Shown: positions 30,185 through 39,303, numbered from the stretch's first letter. The stretch is 64,000 nt of DNA from Thioalkalivibrio sp. K90mix (GCF_000025545.1 NC_013889.1:1667501-1731500), one strand, 5' to 3'. The notes: generated by a model from the letters alone, not told the origin. A program made the numbers and translations.

Positions 30185-32770
30185 CTATGCGCCAATGCCT
30201 TGCAAGGCATTATCGGCCGGGGCCGGGCGGCCCAGCAGGTAGCCCTGCCCGAAACGGCAGCCCTCGCGTAGCAGGAACGCTTGCTGGCCCGCCTCTTCCA
30301 CACCCTCGGCAATCAGGTCCAGCCCCAGTGCGTCGGCCAGGGCAATGATGGCGCGGATAATCGATTCGTTGTTGCGCGAGTGCCCGATATCGCGGACCAG
30401 TGACTGGTCGATCTTCAGCCGCCGCAGCGGCAAGCGACGCAGATGCGCCAGGTTGGAATAGCCCGCACCGAAGTCATCCATGGCCAGCGTCACGCCGAGC
30501 GTTTCCAGGCGGTGCAGCACGGCCAGCGCCCGCTCTGGCTGCTCCATCATCATGGTCTCGGTCAGTTCCAGCTCCAGCCGGTCGGGCTCCAGACCGTGGT
30601 GCTCCAGGATCTCCTGGATCGCCGCCACCAGAGTTTCGTCATGCAGCTCGCGCGCGGACAGGTTCACGGCCACGGTCGGCACGCCTCGGCCGTCCTGGTC
30701 CCAATGCGCCAGCTGGGCACAGGCCGCGTTCAACACCCAGCGATCAATGGCCTGGATCATCCCGGTTTCTTCCGCCAGCGGGATAAACTCCGCGGGGGAC
30801 ACCATTCCGCGAACGGGATGACGCCAGCGCACCAGCGCCTCCATCCCCACCAGCCGGCCCGACTGCATCTCCAGCTGCGGCTGAAAGTAGAGCAGCAGCT
30901 CGTCGTTGGCGATGGCGCTACGCAGGTCGTTTTCCAGGAACAGACGATGTTCCGTCTGCGCCCCCATTCCGGGCTCGTAGACATGCCAGGTGTCCCCGCC
31001 AACGCTGCGCGAGGCCGCCATTGCGAGTTCCGCGGCGGTCAACAATTCGTCACGCGTGTTGCCATGTTCGGGGAACGTCGCCAGCCCGACGCTCGCCGTG
31101 GTGACCAGCGCACGCCCACCGATAGCGCAGGGTTCGCGCAAGGTTTCCAGCAGCTGCTCGAGGAAGGCCTCGGCGCCGCCATCCATCGGCGGGTTTTCGA
31201 TAATCAGGCAGAACTCGTCTGCTCCTACGCGAGACACCGTATCCTGCGGCCCCAGTAACCCCCCAAGCCGTTCCGCCAAACCTTCCAGCACGCGGTCGCC
31301 CGCCGATGTTCCCAGGGTCTCGTTGACATTGCGGAAGCGATCCAGGTCGATCAGCACCACCCAGCGCGCAAGACCATCGGCCATCGCGCGTTCCAGGGTG
31401 TGTCCCAGCCGGTCGTGCAACAGCACGCGGTTCGGGAGGCCGGTACGCGCGTCGTAATGGGCCATCTGCCGCAGCGCTTCTTTCTGCTCCATGCTGGCGG
31501 TGAGATCCGTCCAGCTGCCGACCACCTCGGCCCCGCGCTGTCCCTGATTGCCGCCGGGAATGATCCGCATCTCGTCGCGAATATGGCGCAGCTTGCCCCA
31601 GCCATCGAACAGGCGCAGTTCACGGACCATGTGGCGTTCCTCCTGCAAACGCCGGTTCTCGCGCATGGCCGTGGCCCGGTCCTCCGGATGGACTTGCTGC
31701 TCCCACCAGCCCGGCTGCAGCGCCACCCTGGAATTGAATCCAAACAGCCGCGCGAAGTTGCCACTCACCCAAAGCGGCTTGAAATCCAGCGCATTGAGTT
31801 GATAGAGCACGACCGGTCCACTCTCGAGCAGGTGTTCGAGACGCTGATTGGCCTCGCGCAGGGCACGTGTCTGCGCGCGCACGGTGCGTCGCAACCAGAC
31901 CGCCATCAGCCCCAGGACGAGTGCGATCACGGCGGCGGACGCCAGCGCCGACCAGGCCCACGTCGGGATTTCCCCCTCCCCGAGGGGTGGTTCCAGTGCC
32001 TGCTCCATCGCGTGCTGATAGGGCGACCCCGCGTCGCCCTTCCAGCGCTGGAGGTAGGCGTCGATAACCTCCAGTCGGTCATCCTGCCGCCCAGGAGCAG
32101 CGGCGTAGTAAAGACCGACCTGGTCGAAGGTGACGGGGGTTTCCACCAGCATATGCTGGCGTGCATGACGCCGCGCATAGAAGTTGTTTGTGATGGCCAC
32201 GTCGGCATCGCCCGACGCGACAGCAGCCAGCACGGATTCCATGTCGCCACGGGTCACAAGGGTCCAGTCCAGGCCGGTGTCCAGTGCGTACTCGCGCAGG
32301 TAGTCGTATTGAATCGATCCATCGAGCACCGCAAGGCGGAGGCCTTCCAGCGCTTCGATGCGATCCAGCCCCGAATCGATCGGCGCCAGCACCTGGCTCC
32401 ATGCCTGAGCCACCGGGATCGAGTGAAACGCGAGGCTCTCGCGCCGCTCCGGCGTCAGCGCGACATCCGGCATCAGGTCGATCTCGCCCGCCTCCAGGGC
32501 CTCCAGACAGGCCGACCACTCGCACGAGACATACTCCAGCCGCCAGTGCTCGCGTCGCGCGATGGCGTCCAGCAACTCGACGAACACGCCCCCTGCCGCC
32601 CCATCGTCACCCGTGCCGACCTTGGGCACGTTCTCGTACAGCCCTATGCGCAGGGGATCATCCGCGCCGGCCCCGGCGGGCAGGCACAGGGACACCGCCA
32701 GCAGGACAGGCATGACCGCACGGCGCCATCGCGTCCATTTGCTCCTGGTTCTGGGTTTCCAATCAGGCAC
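30185..32770 (-). CDS. Transmembrane sensor: solute-binding domain, PAS, degenerate GGDEF, EAL
   Basis: An 861-residue protein. After a signal peptide (~20-40) comes a family-3 periplasmic binding domain (~42-285; LRIGLYENVPKVG, LEAGEIDLMPDVALTPERR), a membrane helix (~298-320), a PAS domain and the GGDEF-EAL pair. The cyclase motif reads RVGADEF instead of GGDEF, so cyclase activity is doubtful, while the EAL motifs (MEALVRWRHP, NLSARE, ELTETMM, DDFGAGYSN, KIDQS, AEGVEE) are intact. It is probably a ligand-controlled c-di-GMP phosphodiesterase. The GTG at 32770 with AGGGG six bases upstream is preferred; longer upstream frames give no sensible N-terminus. It converges on the REC-GGDEF-EAL gene. 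Confidence 0.9.
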   Translation of the reverse strand: MPDWKPRTRSKWTRWRRAVMPVLLAVSLCLPAGAGADDPLRIGLYENVPKVGTGDDGAAGGVFVELLDAIARREHWRLEYVSCEWSACLEALEAGEIDLMPDVALTPERRESLAFHSIPVAQAWSQVLAPIDSGLDRIEALEGLRLAVLDGSIQYDYLREYALDTGLDWTLVTRGDMESVLAAVASGDADVAITNNFYARRHARQHMLVETPVTFDQVGLYYAAAPGRQDDRLEVIDAYLQRWKGDAGSPYQHAMEQALEPPLGEGEIPTWAWSALASAAVIALVLGLMAVWLRRTVRAQTRALREANQRLEHLLESGPVVLYQLNALDFKPLWVSGNFARLFGFNSRVALQPGWWEQQVHPEDRATAMRENRRLQEERHMVRELRLFDGWGKLRHIRDEMRIIPGGNQGQRGAEVVGSWTDLTASMEQKEALRQMAHYDARTGLPNRVLLHDRLGHTLERAMADGLARWVVLIDLDRFRNVNETLGTSAGDRVLEGLAERLGGLLGPQDTVSRVGADEFCLIIENPPMDGGAEAFLEQLLETLREPCAIGGRALVTTASVGLATFPEHGNTRDELLTAAELAMAASRSVGGDTWHVYEPGMGAQTEHRLFLENDLRSAIANDELLLYFQPQLEMQSGRLVGMEALVRWRHPVRGMVSPAEFIPLAEETGMIQAIDRWVLNAACAQLAHWDQDGRGVPTVAVNLSARELHDETLVAAIQEILEHHGLEPDRLELELTETMMMEQPERALAVLHRLETLGVTLAMDDFGAGYSNLAHLRRLPLRRLKIDQSLVRDIGHSRNNESIIRAIIALADALGLDLIAEGVEEAGQQAFLLREGCRFGQGYLLGRPAPADNALQGIGA

Positions 32771-32846
32771 GACGCGCCCCTGTGCGTTCGGTACCGCATA
32801 GTGCCATGGATGGCCAGGCCACGGACCGCCCGTTGTTATCCGTTCG

Positions 32847-33998
32847 TTAGACCGATCGCGCCCCTCGCGCCTCCACCAGTGCGCGCGTACGCTCCATGAT
32901 CCAGCGCCCGGGCTCGCCCATCGCCTGCTCCAGCGTGATCGTGCCATCACAAAGGGCGCGCGCGTCGGCGAGCCCCACCGCCTCGAGTTCCTCCGGGGTA
33001 GCATCGATCGAACCGGCCACGGCGACGACCGGCACACAGCAGCGCCGTGCCCGCCGAACCACCTCGGCCACGACCTTGCCATGCGCGGTCTGGCCGTCGA
33101 CCTGCCCCTCGCCCGTGATCACCAGATCGCTCCCGGCGATCGCCGCATCGAGATCGATCAGATCCGCCAGGTACACCGCCCCCATGCGTGACTGCCCGCG
33201 CAGGACACAGGCCAGTGCAAAGCCCAGTCCGCCGGCAGCCCCCGCCCCGGGCATGGCGCCCGGGCGGCGCAACTCCCCCGCCTCGTCAATCGCGCGTTCC
33301 AGCCGCTCCATGTAGGCATCCATGCGTGGCACGTCTTTCGTGGCCAGGCCCTTTTGCGGGCCGAACACCGCCGCAGCACCCCGGTTGCCCGTCAACGGGT
33401 TGTCGACATCGTTCAGCACCGTGATGCGGAGTCCCGCAAGCCGTGGCTCCAGACCAGAGAAATCGGCACTTTCCAGGTGCTCCAGCCGGTCCGGGACAGG
33501 ATCCAGCTCGGCCCCTTCTCGGTCCCGAAAGCGGACCCCCAGTGCGTGCAGCATCCCGGCACCGCCATCCACCGTGCCGCTGCCCCCGAGGCCGATCAGC
33601 ACATGCCGGGCACCGGCATCCAGGGCGGCAAGGATCAGGTGCCCCACGCCGCGGGTATCGAGCCTCCACGGATCGCGCTCGGCCTCGGGCACCAGGCCCA
33701 GCCCACAGGCCGAGGCGACATCAATCACCGCGCGTCGGGTGACGGCATCGCACCCCCAGCCCGCCGAGACATGCTGCCCACGCGGATCACGGACATCGGA
33801 CAAATGCCAGGCCCAACCCATGGTATGGCTGACCAGTTCCGCCGTCCCTTCTCCCCCATCCGCCATCGGCAACGCCCGGATGCGGGTGGATGGACTCGCG
33901 GCATGTACACCGCGAGCCATCGCCTGGGCCACGTCTGCCGCATCCAGACTGCCCTTGAAGCTGTCCGGACACAGCACGACCCGCCTCAGCTCAGACAA
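32847..33998 (-). CDS. Glycerate kinase (GlxK/GarK family)
   Basis: Phosphorylates D-glycerate with ATP; enzymes of this family usually make 2-phosphoglycerate. The 383 residues start VVLCPDSFKGSLDAADVAQAM and contain LPMADGGEGTAE, LIGLGGSGTVDGGAGMLHALG and LVITGEGQVDGQTAHGK, all diagnostic. It overlaps the upstream GntP-type permease gene by 8 bp, so uptake and phosphorylation of glycerate (or a related acid) are coupled. Glycerate is central to photorespiration-like salvage of glycolate, which would suit an autotroph; that link is inference. Confidence 0.92.
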   Translation of the reverse strand: MSELRRVVLCPDSFKGSLDAADVAQAMARGVHAASPSTRIRALPMADGGEGTAELVSHTMGWAWHLSDVRDPRGQHVSAGWGCDAVTRRAVIDVASACGLGLVPEAERDPWRLDTRGVGHLILAALDAGARHVLIGLGGSGTVDGGAGMLHALGVRFRDREGAELDPVPDRLEHLESADFSGLEPRLAGLRITVLNDVDNPLTGNRGAAAVFGPQKGLATKDVPRMDAYMERLERAIDEAGELRRPGAMPGAGAAGGLGFALACVLRGQSRMGAVYLADLIDLDAAIAGSDLVITGEGQVDGQTAHGKVVAEVVRRARRCCVPVVAVAGSIDATPEELEAVGLADARALCDGTITLEQAMGEPGRWIMERTRALVEARGARSV

Positions 33999-35352
33999 AG
34001 ACGAGCCCCAGCAGGTAGATCACGATCATCGCGCTCACACCCTGCAACAGCGTGGCGGTCGTATAGGCCTTGTAGGCGGTCGACACCTTCATGCGGCTGA
34101 ACTGGGTCACCACCCAGAAGAAGCTGTCGTTGGCATGCGACACGGTCATCGCGCCCGCACCCACGGCCATCACGGCCAGCACCATGCCCATGTCGGAATC
34201 CAGGCCCAGCGCTGGCAGCAGCGGCGCCACCATACTGGAAGCGGCCACCAGTGCCACCGTCGACGAACCCTGCGCCGACTTGAGCGCAGCCGCCAGCAGG
34301 AACGGCACCAACAGGCCCAGGCCCAGCCCTGTCAGCATGTCGCCGAGCTGGTCACCGATCGGTGTTTCCTGTAGCACCGAGCCAAACGCGCCGCCCGCCC
34401 CGGTGATCAGCAGGATCGGGGCCGCGAGCAGAACCGCATCGACCGTCATCTGGTGGAAACGGCCGCGCTTGTCGCCGCCCTTGACCAGCAGCAGGGCGAA
34501 CACCACGCCAATGGCCAGCGCGACGACCGGCTGGCCGAGGAAGATCAGTGCCGCCGCGAACATGCCGGGATCGACATCGCGGGTGGCGAGGGACGCGATC
34601 GAGCCGATGGAGATCAGGATGATCGGTGCCAGGATCGGCATGAACGCGGCCAGGGTCGTGGGCGGATTGGCCAGGTCGGGCTCCGGCTTCTTCACCTCCT
34701 GACCGGTCGCCTCCTCAATCGGGTCCGGCTCCAGCAGCTCGTCGTCGTTCGCGTGGGTATAGCGGCTGGCCCAGAGCCAGCCAACCGCGGCCGCCACGGC
34801 GGCCACCACGAGACCGAACAGGATCACCAGCCCCAGCGCATCGGCAATCCCGATGTTGCTGGCTGCGGCGATCGGGCCCGGCGTCGGCGGAACAAAGTTG
34901 TGCGTGGCGAACAGGCCCGTCGCCAGCGCGACACTCATCGCCACCATGGACACGCCGGCCTTCTTCGCCAGCGCGTTCTTCAGGGAGTTCAGGATCACGT
35001 AGCCCGAGTCGCAGAACACCGGGATCGACACGATGTAGCCGATGATTGTGGCCGTGAGGTTCGGGAATCGATCCGACAACGCGCGGATGATTGCCTCCGC
35101 CATCACGATCGCCGCCCCGGTGCGATCCAGGATCACCCCGATGATCGTGCCCAGCGCGATCACGATCCCGATATAGCCCAGCGTCCCGCCAAAACCGTCG
35201 TTGATGACGCTGATCGCCTCTTTCGGGGCAATACCCCCGATCAGCGCCATCACAAAGGCCGCCAGCAACAGGGCAAGGAAGGGGTGGACTCGCAGCTTCA
35301 CGGTGGCGAACACCAGCGCCGCCACGACGATAATCAGGCCAATAATCAGCAT
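33991..35352 (-). CDS. GntP-family sugar-acid:H+ symporter
   Basis: A 453-residue polytopic inner-membrane permease of the gluconate permease family. About twelve hydrophobic segments are visible, with the family motifs SIPVFCDSGYVILNSL and ATHNFVPPTPGP. The partner gene, a glycerate kinase overlapping its 3' end by 8 bp, points to glycerate as the transported acid rather than gluconate. It is the first gene of the pair, and two tRNA genes lie upstream with a terminator between. Confidence 0.92.
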   Translation of the reverse strand: MLIIGLIIVVAALVFATVKLRVHPFLALLLAAFVMALIGGIAPKEAISVINDGFGGTLGYIGIVIALGTIIGVILDRTGAAIVMAEAIIRALSDRFPNLTATIIGYIVSIPVFCDSGYVILNSLKNALAKKAGVSMVAMSVALATGLFATHNFVPPTPGPIAAASNIGIADALGLVILFGLVVAAVAAAVGWLWASRYTHANDDELLEPDPIEEATGQEVKKPEPDLANPPTTLAAFMPILAPIILISIGSIASLATRDVDPGMFAAALIFLGQPVVALAIGVVFALLLVKGGDKRGRFHQMTVDAVLLAAPILLITGAGGAFGSVLQETPIGDQLGDMLTGLGLGLLVPFLLAAALKSAQGSSTVALVAASSMVAPLLPALGLDSDMGMVLAVMAVGAGAMTVSHANDSFFWVVTQFSRMKVSTAYKAYTTATLLQGVSAMIVIYLLGLVFV

Positions 35353-35464
35353 CTCGCGTCCTCGTCTTGTTGTGGTTATCGAGTTAAGAGCATAGACCCT
35401 GTAACCCGTCTTGGGACGAGAAATTCCATACTGGATTCAATCCGCGCTCGCACGACAGACCGAC

Positions 35465-35491
35465 AAAAGAAAAGGCCGCCCGAAGGCGGCC
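35465..35491 (-). terminator. Rho-independent terminator after tRNA-Cys
   Basis: A perfect 7-bp stem GGCCGCC/GGCGGCC with a TTCG tetraloop (minus-strand sense) is followed by a T-rich run (TTTTCTTTTG). It closes the pgsA-tRNA-Gly-tRNA-Cys transcript and separates it from the permease gene. Confidence 0.88.
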
Positions 35492-35510
35492 CTGGCGTGA
35501 AGCACGATGA

Positions 35511-35584
35511 TGGAGGCTGGGGTCGGAATCGAACCGGCGTACACGGATTTGCAGTCCGCTGCATAACCACTCTGCCACCCAGCC
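35511..35584 (-). tRNA. tRNA-Cys (anticodon GCA)
   Basis: A 74-nt cloverleaf can be folded on the minus strand: acceptor GGCUGGG paired with CCCAGCC, D-arm, anticodon loop CUGCAAA, T-arm CCGGUUCGAUUCCGG-like, U discriminator and an encoded CCA. Pairing with pgsA and tRNA-Gly matches the pgsA-glyW-cysT order of E. coli. Confidence 0.95.
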
Positions 35585-35643
35585 TGTATCGGGTGGGTCC
35601 CGGCCCGCATGATGCCCGCGTGATGCGACAGGCGGCAGCCGAA

Positions 35644-35672
35644 ACAGAAAACCCCGGCCGAACCGGGGTTTC
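35644..35672 (-). terminator. Hairpin with T-run between the two tRNA genes
   Basis: ACCCCGG and CCGGGGT form a 7-bp stem with a 5-base loop, flanked by A/T runs on both sides so that the minus-strand transcript ends GGGGTTTTC. It could terminate after tRNA-Gly or be a processing hairpin between the two tRNAs. Confidence 0.6.
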
Positions 35673-35682
35673 ACGAATCTGT

Positions 35683-35758
35683 TGGAGCGGGAAACGAGAT
35701 TCGAACTCGCGACCCCAACCTTGGCAAGGTTGTGCTCTACCAGCTGAGCTATTCCCGC
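35683..35758 (-). tRNA. tRNA-Gly (anticodon GCC)
   Basis: A 76-nt cloverleaf on the minus strand: acceptor GCGGGAA/UUCCCGC, D-arm AGCUCAGCUGGUAGAGC, anticodon loop UUGCCAA, T-arm with GUUCGAAUC, discriminator U and an encoded CCA. It lies 74 bp downstream of pgsA, as glyW does in E. coli. Confidence 0.95.
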
Positions 35759-35832
35759 TCTTCGTTAACGGCGCGTATTCTACCGCACCGGGGGTGAACG
35801 TCAATACCCCACCGGCGTTTCCGTGCGGCCGA

Positions 35833-36384
35833 TCAGCGCCCGCGCGCGGCCGCCAGCATGTACTGCACCATCGAGACCAGCGTCAGGACGGCCGCCAGAT
35901 ACAGCAGCCATTCACCGATCGCGAAAATCGGCAACCCGGCGACCGGCTCCGCCCACAGCAGCAGGAAGATTGCCACCATCTGGGCGGTGGTCTTGACCTT
36001 GCCGACCCAGGATACGGCCACCTTCGCGCTGGCGCCCACCTCGGCCATCCATTCGCGCAGGGCCGAGATCGCGATCTCGCGCCCGATGATCACGACGGCC
36101 GCCAGTGCCAGACCCACACCCGGGTTGTGATCCACAACCAGGACCAGCGCGGCGGCCACAATCAGCTTGTCCGCCACGGGATCCAGGAAGGCCCCGAAGC
36201 GGGTGGTCACCTCCCAGCGCCGGGCCAGGTAGCCGTCCGCCCAGTCGGTGATCGCGGCGAGCGCAAAGACAATGGCGGCCACGATGCCGGCCGTAGGCAT
36301 CGGCAGGGCATAGAACACGACGATCAGCAGCGGGATCATCACGATCCGCGACCAGGTCAGCCAGTTGGGGAGTTCACGGATCAT
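35833..36384 (-). CDS. pgsA: CDP-diacylglycerol-glycerol-3-phosphate 3-phosphatidyltransferase
   Basis: Inner-membrane enzyme that makes phosphatidylglycerol phosphate, the committed step to phosphatidylglycerol and cardiolipin. The CDP-alcohol phosphotransferase motif is complete: DWADGYLARRWEVTTRFGAF followed by LDPVADK. The 183-residue length with about five membrane segments is normal. The ATG at 36384 (MIRELPNWLTWSRI) is chosen; a longer frame runs into the inverted-repeat element immediately upstream, which therefore separates pgsA from its usual partner uvrC by nearly 300 bp. Confidence 0.95.
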   Translation of the reverse strand: MIRELPNWLTWSRIVMIPLLIVVFYALPMPTAGIVAAIVFALAAITDWADGYLARRWEVTTRFGAFLDPVADKLIVAAALVLVVDHNPGVGLALAAVVIIGREIAISALREWMAEVGASAKVAVSWVGKVKTTAQMVAIFLLLWAEPVAGLPIFAIGEWLLYLAAVLTLVSMVQYMLAAARGR

Positions 36385-36400
36385 CTGCTGGTCAGCCCCA

Positions 36401-36683
36401 GGGAAACACTGATTAATGTACACGCTCGTGCTCGAGTCGCTTTTGCGTGCGAACAAGGCGCGGTGACTGCCGTGCAGTCATTCTGCACAAGGGAACCGCA
36501 ACGCCGTTCCCACGCCCGTTTTTGATAACAACGGGAGGCCGAGCCCCTTCGGGGTTGGCACCCCAGGTTCCCCGATCCGGCGTTGCGGCACTTGCCGGTA
36601 GAACCACTACCGGCTGCGCACCGCGCCTTGTCTCGGAAAACCTGGGGTGCCAACACGAGTGTGTACATTAATCAGTGTTTCCC
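36401..36683. mobile_element. MITE-like element, copy 1 (283 bp)
   Basis: The two ends are perfect 23-bp inverted repeats: GGGAAACACTGATTAATGTA plus CAC at 36401-36423, and its complement at 36661-36683. The interior contains further nested inverted repeats (CAAGGCGCGG with CCGCGCCTTG, GCAACGCCG with CGGCGTTGC, GGCACCCCAGGTT with AACCTGGGGTGCC), so a single strand could fold into one long imperfect hairpin. No transposase is encoded. A related copy lies at 58491-58757 in the opposite orientation. This copy sits exactly between uvrC and pgsA: the last base of the uvrC stop codon belongs to the terminal repeat. No clear target-site duplication is visible. Confidence 0.85.
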
Positions 36684-38506
36684 TAGTGAAACTGGTCGTA
36701 AATCGCCTGCGCGAGCCGCCGGTGGATACCCGGCACCTTGGTCAGCTCGTCGACGCCGGCCCGGGCCACCCCGCGCAGCCCCCCGAAGTGGCGCAGCAAC
36801 GCACTGCGGCGCTTCGGCCCCAGCCCCGGGATCGCCTCCAGGGTCGATTCCTTCCGGGCCTTGGCCCGGCGCGCACGGTGCCCGGTAATCGCGAATCGAT
36901 GGGCCTCGTCGCGGATCTGCTGGATCAGGTGCAGGGCACCCGAGTGCGCCGGGAGTATAGAGGGGGCCTCGACCCCGCTCAATATCAGAGTTTCCATACC
37001 CGGCCGGCGTTCCTCGCCCTTGGCGACGCCGATCACGCGGATGTGATCGAGCCCGAGGTCCGCCAGCACATTGAGCGCCTGCGTGACCTGCCCCTTGCCA
37101 CCATCGATGAACAGGATGTCCGGCTCCTGACCTTCCCCCTTCTTCAGGCGGGCGAAGCGCCGGCTCAGCGCCTGATGCATTGCGGCGTAATCGTCGCCGG
37201 GCTCGATGCCGTCGATATTGAACCGCCGATAGTCGGATTTGATCGGCCCGTCAGGCCCGAACACCACGCAGGAGGCCACCGTGCGTTCGCCCCCGGTGTG
37301 CGAGATATCAAAGCATTCCATGCGCTTGGGCGGACTCTCCAGGTTCAGTTCGGCGGTGAGCGCGTCCAGGCGCGCGGTCTGCCCGGCCTGACTGGCGATG
37401 CGTGTCTTCAGGGCCAGTTCGGCATTGCGCCGCGCCATGTCCAGCCAGCGCGCGCGGTCGCCGCGCAGCGACCAGGCAAGCTGGACCTTGCGGCCCCCGC
37501 GCCGCTCCGACAGGAAGGCCTCCAGCGCCGACGCACCTTCCGGCTCGTGCGACAGCAACACGCGCGCCGGCGGGTCGCGTTCGGCGTAGTACTGCGCCAG
37601 CACTGCCGCCATGATCTCGCCGGTGTCAGTGGCCTCCGGCACGTTCGGGAACAGTTCGCGGTTGCCCAGGTTCTGCCCCCCGCGCACAAAGAAGATCTCC
37701 ACGGCCACCACGCCCGCCTCCTGTGCCAGCGCAATCACGTCGGCATCGCCCTCGCCGCCGGAGACAAACTGCTGCTCGGAGATCTGGCGCAGCCGCGCAA
37801 TCTGGTCCCGCAGCCGCGCCGCATGCTCGAAGTCGAGACGTTCGGAGGCCGCCTCCATGCGCTGCATCAGGTCGGCGATCACCACCTCACTCTTGCCCTG
37901 CAGGAACTGCACGGAAGACTCGACGTCGCGGGCATACTCTTCGGGCGTGATGTAGCCCACGCAGGGCGCCGTACAACGCCCGATCTGATACTGCAGACAG
38001 GGCCGGGAGCGGTGCGCGAACACGCTGTCCTCGCACTGACGCACCTGAAACAGCTTCTGCAGCAGCGCCAGGCTCTCGCGCACCGCCCCGGCCGAGGGAT
38101 AGGGCCCGAAGTACCGCACCCCCTTCTTCTTCGCGCCCCGGTGAAACCCGAGCCGCGGATAATCCTGATTCGACACGAAGATGTAGGGGTAGCTCTTGTC
38201 GTCCCGCAGCAATACGTTGTAACGCGGCCGGTGGCGCTTGATCAGGTTGGCCTCGAGCAGCAGGGCCTCGGCTTCGGTATGCGTGACCGCGACACGAATG
38301 TCCGCGATCTGACGCACCATCGACCGGATCCGCGGCCCGCGATCGTCCGAACCGCGAAAGTAGCTGGCCACACGACTCCTGAGATTGCGCGCCTTGCCGA
38401 CGTACAGCACGCCGCCGCTGGCATCCAGCATCTGATAGACACCGGGCGACTGCGTCAGCGTCTTCAGGAAGGCCTTGGAATCGAATCCGGTCTCGGGCGT
38501 GCTCAT
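36683..38506 (-). CDS. uvrC: Excinuclease ABC subunit C
   Basis: Nuclease subunit of nucleotide excision repair that incises on both sides of a lesion. The N-terminal GIY-YIG domain (SPGVYQMLDASGGVLYVGKA), the central UVR/UvrB-binding segment (~205-240), the RNase-H-like endonuclease domain (ECFDISHTGG, FIDGGKGQ) and the C-terminal helix-hairpin-helix pair (LEAIPGLGPKRRSALLRHFG) are all present. The 607 residues match E. coli UvrC (610). The ATG at 38506 is preferred over a TTG at 38530. The stop codon TAG abuts and shares one base with the MITE-like element, so the gene survived insertion intact. Confidence 0.96.
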   Translation of the reverse strand: MSTPETGFDSKAFLKTLTQSPGVYQMLDASGGVLYVGKARNLRSRVASYFRGSDDRGPRIRSMVRQIADIRVAVTHTEAEALLLEANLIKRHRPRYNVLLRDDKSYPYIFVSNQDYPRLGFHRGAKKKGVRYFGPYPSAGAVRESLALLQKLFQVRQCEDSVFAHRSRPCLQYQIGRCTAPCVGYITPEEYARDVESSVQFLQGKSEVVIADLMQRMEAASERLDFEHAARLRDQIARLRQISEQQFVSGGEGDADVIALAQEAGVVAVEIFFVRGGQNLGNRELFPNVPEATDTGEIMAAVLAQYYAERDPPARVLLSHEPEGASALEAFLSERRGGRKVQLAWSLRGDRARWLDMARRNAELALKTRIASQAGQTARLDALTAELNLESPPKRMECFDISHTGGERTVASCVVFGPDGPIKSDYRRFNIDGIEPGDDYAAMHQALSRRFARLKKGEGQEPDILFIDGGKGQVTQALNVLADLGLDHIRVIGVAKGEERRPGMETLILSGVEAPSILPAHSGALHLIQQIRDEAHRFAITGHRARRAKARKESTLEAIPGLGPKRRSALLRHFGGLRGVARAGVDELTKVPGIHRRLAQAIYDQFH

Positions 38507-38664
38507 CACAGCGTCAGGATACCGGATCAACCAGCGAAATCGGCCAGTACCCTTATGGCCAAGGGCGCGCTATCCACCAAATGCGCCACCCATTCGCGTT
38601 CCTGGCTCGGGGATGACCCGTTGCGCTCCCCCTTCAATGAAGGGTCCCCCGGCCCCAGCCAGTT

Positions 38665-39303
38665 CTACTCGAGATGGGCGCGAATGCGGGCGAAGAGTTC
38701 GCCGAACATGGCCGGGGTGAGGCGGCGGGTCTGGGTGTTGTAGCGCGAGCAGTGGTAGGAATCGATCAGCCGCATGCCGTCCAGCGCATGCTCGGCGCCG
38801 TGGGCAAAACGCAGGCTGGACAGGGGCAGACCCCGGGCCCGCAGCACCGCGTCATGGGCGATCTTGCCGAGCGCCAGGATCACCCGGGGCTGCATCGCAT
38901 CCATCTCGGATGCCAGGAAGCCGTTACAGGTGCGGATCTCCTCGGTGGTCGGCTTGTTCTGCGGCGGCAGGCACTTGACCGCATTGGTGATGCGGCAGTC
39001 CAGCAGTTGCAGCCCGTCGTCCGCACTCACGCTCTCGGGTGCGGTGGCGAAGCCGTACTGGTGCAGGGTCTCGTAGAGCAGCACCCCGGCGTAGTCCCCG
39101 GTGAAGGGGCGCCCCGTGGCGTTGGCCCCGTGCATCCCGGGGGCCAGCCCGACGATCAGCAGCCGCGCATCCAGTGGCCCAAACGATGCCACGGGCGCGG
39201 CGTGGTAGTCCGGGTGCTTCGCCCGCACGTCGTCCAGGAAGCCCGCCAGGCGCGGACAGCGCCGGCAGTGCGGATCGAACACCGGAAACGACTCAGCTTG
39301 CAT
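38665..39303 (-). CDS. Uracil-DNA glycosylase, family 5 (UDGb-type)
   Basis: Removes uracil, and often hypoxanthine or other deaminated bases, from DNA. The 212-residue protein has the motif LIVGLAPGMHGANATGRPFT followed by GDYAG and the C-terminal SYHCSRYNTQTRRLTP, which fit family 5 rather than the UNG family. Cysteines in HCRRCPRLAGF and later in the protein (C in LLDCRITN, VKCLPP) could bind a 4Fe-4S cluster. The ATG at 39303 overlaps the end of the CYTH gene by 11 bp. It lies just upstream of uvrC on the same strand, giving a small repair cluster. Confidence 0.88.
   Translation of the reverse strand: MQAESFPVFDPHCRRCPRLAGFLDDVRAKHPDYHAAPVASFGPLDARLLIVGLAPGMHGANATGRPFTGDYAGVLLYETLHQYGFATAPESVSADDGLQLLDCRITNAVKCLPPQNKPTTEEIRTCNGFLASEMDAMQPRVILALGKIAHDAVLRARGLPLSSLRFAHGAEHALDGMRLIDSYHCSRYNTQTRRLTPAMFGELFARIRAHLE

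Noticed and set aside
36401-36683. Structured regulatory RNA (riboswitch) upstream of pgsA
   Set aside because: The perfect terminal inverted repeats and an inverted second copy upstream of an unrelated gene fit a mobile element better.
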